Assembly (NCBI GenBank): GCA_963578705.1
Contig: CAUZDT010000031.1
Span: forward strand, 1 to 14,759
Source of the DNA: UBA8886 sp963578705
GTDB taxonomy: Archaea > Thermoplasmatota > Poseidoniia > MGIII > CG-Epi1
Direction: 5' to 3'
Length of the DNA stretch: 14,759 nt
Position 1 is the stretch's first letter. Each line of letters begins with the position of its first letter. Below are positions 14,619-14,759 of this stretch, piece after piece. The notes under the pieces are model-generated. The model saw only the letters and a program-made list of their open reading frames with translations. It was not told the DNA's origin and made no database searches. The translations under genes were made by a program, and so were the position numbers.

Positions 14619-14647
14619 GAAATACACTATTCCTAGTGAGAATGCGC

Positions 14648-14654
14648 TTTAAAA
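14648..14654 (-). promoter_or_regulatory. TATA box for the large surface-protein gene
   Basis: TTTTAAA on the minus strand predicts a start near 14625, giving about an 8-nt leader to ATG 14618. No Shine-Dalgarno is visible before the ATG, which fits near-leaderless initiation and argues against GTG 14627. Confidence 0.58.
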
Positions 14655-14661
14655 GGCTGTG

Positions 14662-14759
14662 TCAGCTTTCAGGAGGGGGCGGGCCGGCCTGTCCGCAGTT
14701 GGGGCAGTGAAGCGTCTCTCCGTCGGGAGCGAAGATGGTACCGCACCCGTTGCAAAGAA
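14662..14759 (-). CDS. 3' end of a second surface-protein gene with the same zinc-ribbon tail (partial)
   Basis: Only the last 32 codons or so and the TGA stop (14664-14662) are in the window. They encode the same C-terminal zinc ribbon as the large neighbour: CNGCG, then CPNCG, then GPPPPES. All visible bases of the coding part match that gene exactly. This indicates a tandem paralog transcribed in the same direction upstream, kept identical by recent duplication or gene conversion. What its ectodomain looks like cannot be seen. An assembly artefact at a repeat is the alternative, although the C/T difference in the flank argues for a real second copy. Confidence 0.75.
   Translation of the reverse strand, partial: LCNGCGTIFAPDGETLHCPNCGQAGPPPPES

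Larger units (their letters stand above)
14641..14759 (-). repeat. 119-bp direct repeat, copy 2, reaching the window end
   Basis: Second copy of the repeat at 10623-10741, offset 4,018 bp, 118 of 119 bases identical. It contains the promoter of the large surface-protein gene and the tail of a further gene upstream. Since identity continues to the last base, its true length is unknown. Confidence 0.95.

Noticed and set aside
14625..14627. GTG start for the large surface protein
   Set aside because: The TATA box predicts transcript start at about 14625, so GTG 14627 would not be in the mRNA; ATG 14618 also gives a normal signal peptide.
1..14759. Circular contig or terminal-repeat plasmid/virus
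   Set aside because: The terminal repeat matches an internal site (10623-10741), not the window start, so there is no circular overlap.
1..14759. CRISPR array, tRNA, rRNA, insertion sequence
   Set aside because: No regularly spaced short repeats, tRNA-like cloverleaf, rRNA stretch, transposase or inverted-repeat ends were seen by eye in the short intergenic gaps.

Overview
The window looks archaeal, most likely a moderately GC-rich Thermoplasmatota-type euryarchaeon such as a marine group II/III relative. The grounds are an archaeal FlaI/TadA-type secretion ATPase with two FlaJ-type membrane proteins, an archaeal pilin with an AVSPVIAVILM N-terminus, a COG1777-like winged-helix regulator, TATA boxes placed for leaderless or very short-leader mRNAs, and large CARDB-type surface proteins. 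The lineage is inferred from gene content only; there is no rRNA in the window.

Layout. (1) Positions 1-4702, + strand: a tight five-gene type IV pilus-like operon: ATPase (5' end cut by the window), two FlaJ/TadC-like membrane proteins and two small pseudopilin-like proteins, with overlaps or 1-nt gaps. (2) Positions 4699-6630, - strand: a two-helix membrane protein of unknown function and pyrG (CTP synthase). The pilus operon and the small membrane protein converge and share a CTAG that supplies both stop codons. (3) Positions 6708-8701, + strand: an overlapping three-gene set, a metallo-beta-lactamase-fold hydrolase followed by two genes that together match the two halves of the eukaryotic ribosomal prolyl hydroxylase OGFOD1/Tpa1 (catalytic domain, then C-terminal domain). 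(4) Positions 8813-10592, - strand: a pilin with an EF-hand-like loop, a small secreted membrane-anchored protein and a winged-helix regulator, apparently each with its own TATA box. (5) Positions 10644-14627, - strand: a roughly 1,324-residue surface protein with two jelly-roll repeats, CARDB and other beta-sandwich domains, many N-glycosylation sequons, a C-terminal membrane helix and a zinc-ribbon tail. (6) Positions 14662-14759: the last codons of a second gene with the same tail.

The two observations I would follow first are the split archaeal OGFOD1/Tpa1-like pair, which suggests ribosomal prolyl hydroxylation in this lineage, and the 119-bp repeat that places an identical zinc-ribbon tail and promoter at the end of two tandem surface-protein genes. 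That repeat runs to the last base of the window, so the copy number is unknown and an assembly break there is possible.

Most genes may contribute to the cell surface (pilus machine, pilin, surface receptor-like proteins and a regulator sharing a promoter with the surface protein). pyrG and the hydroxylase cluster are housekeeping or translation-linked neighbours. No stretch over 300 bases lacks a gene; the longest gap (8702-8812) holds a terminator-like hairpin.
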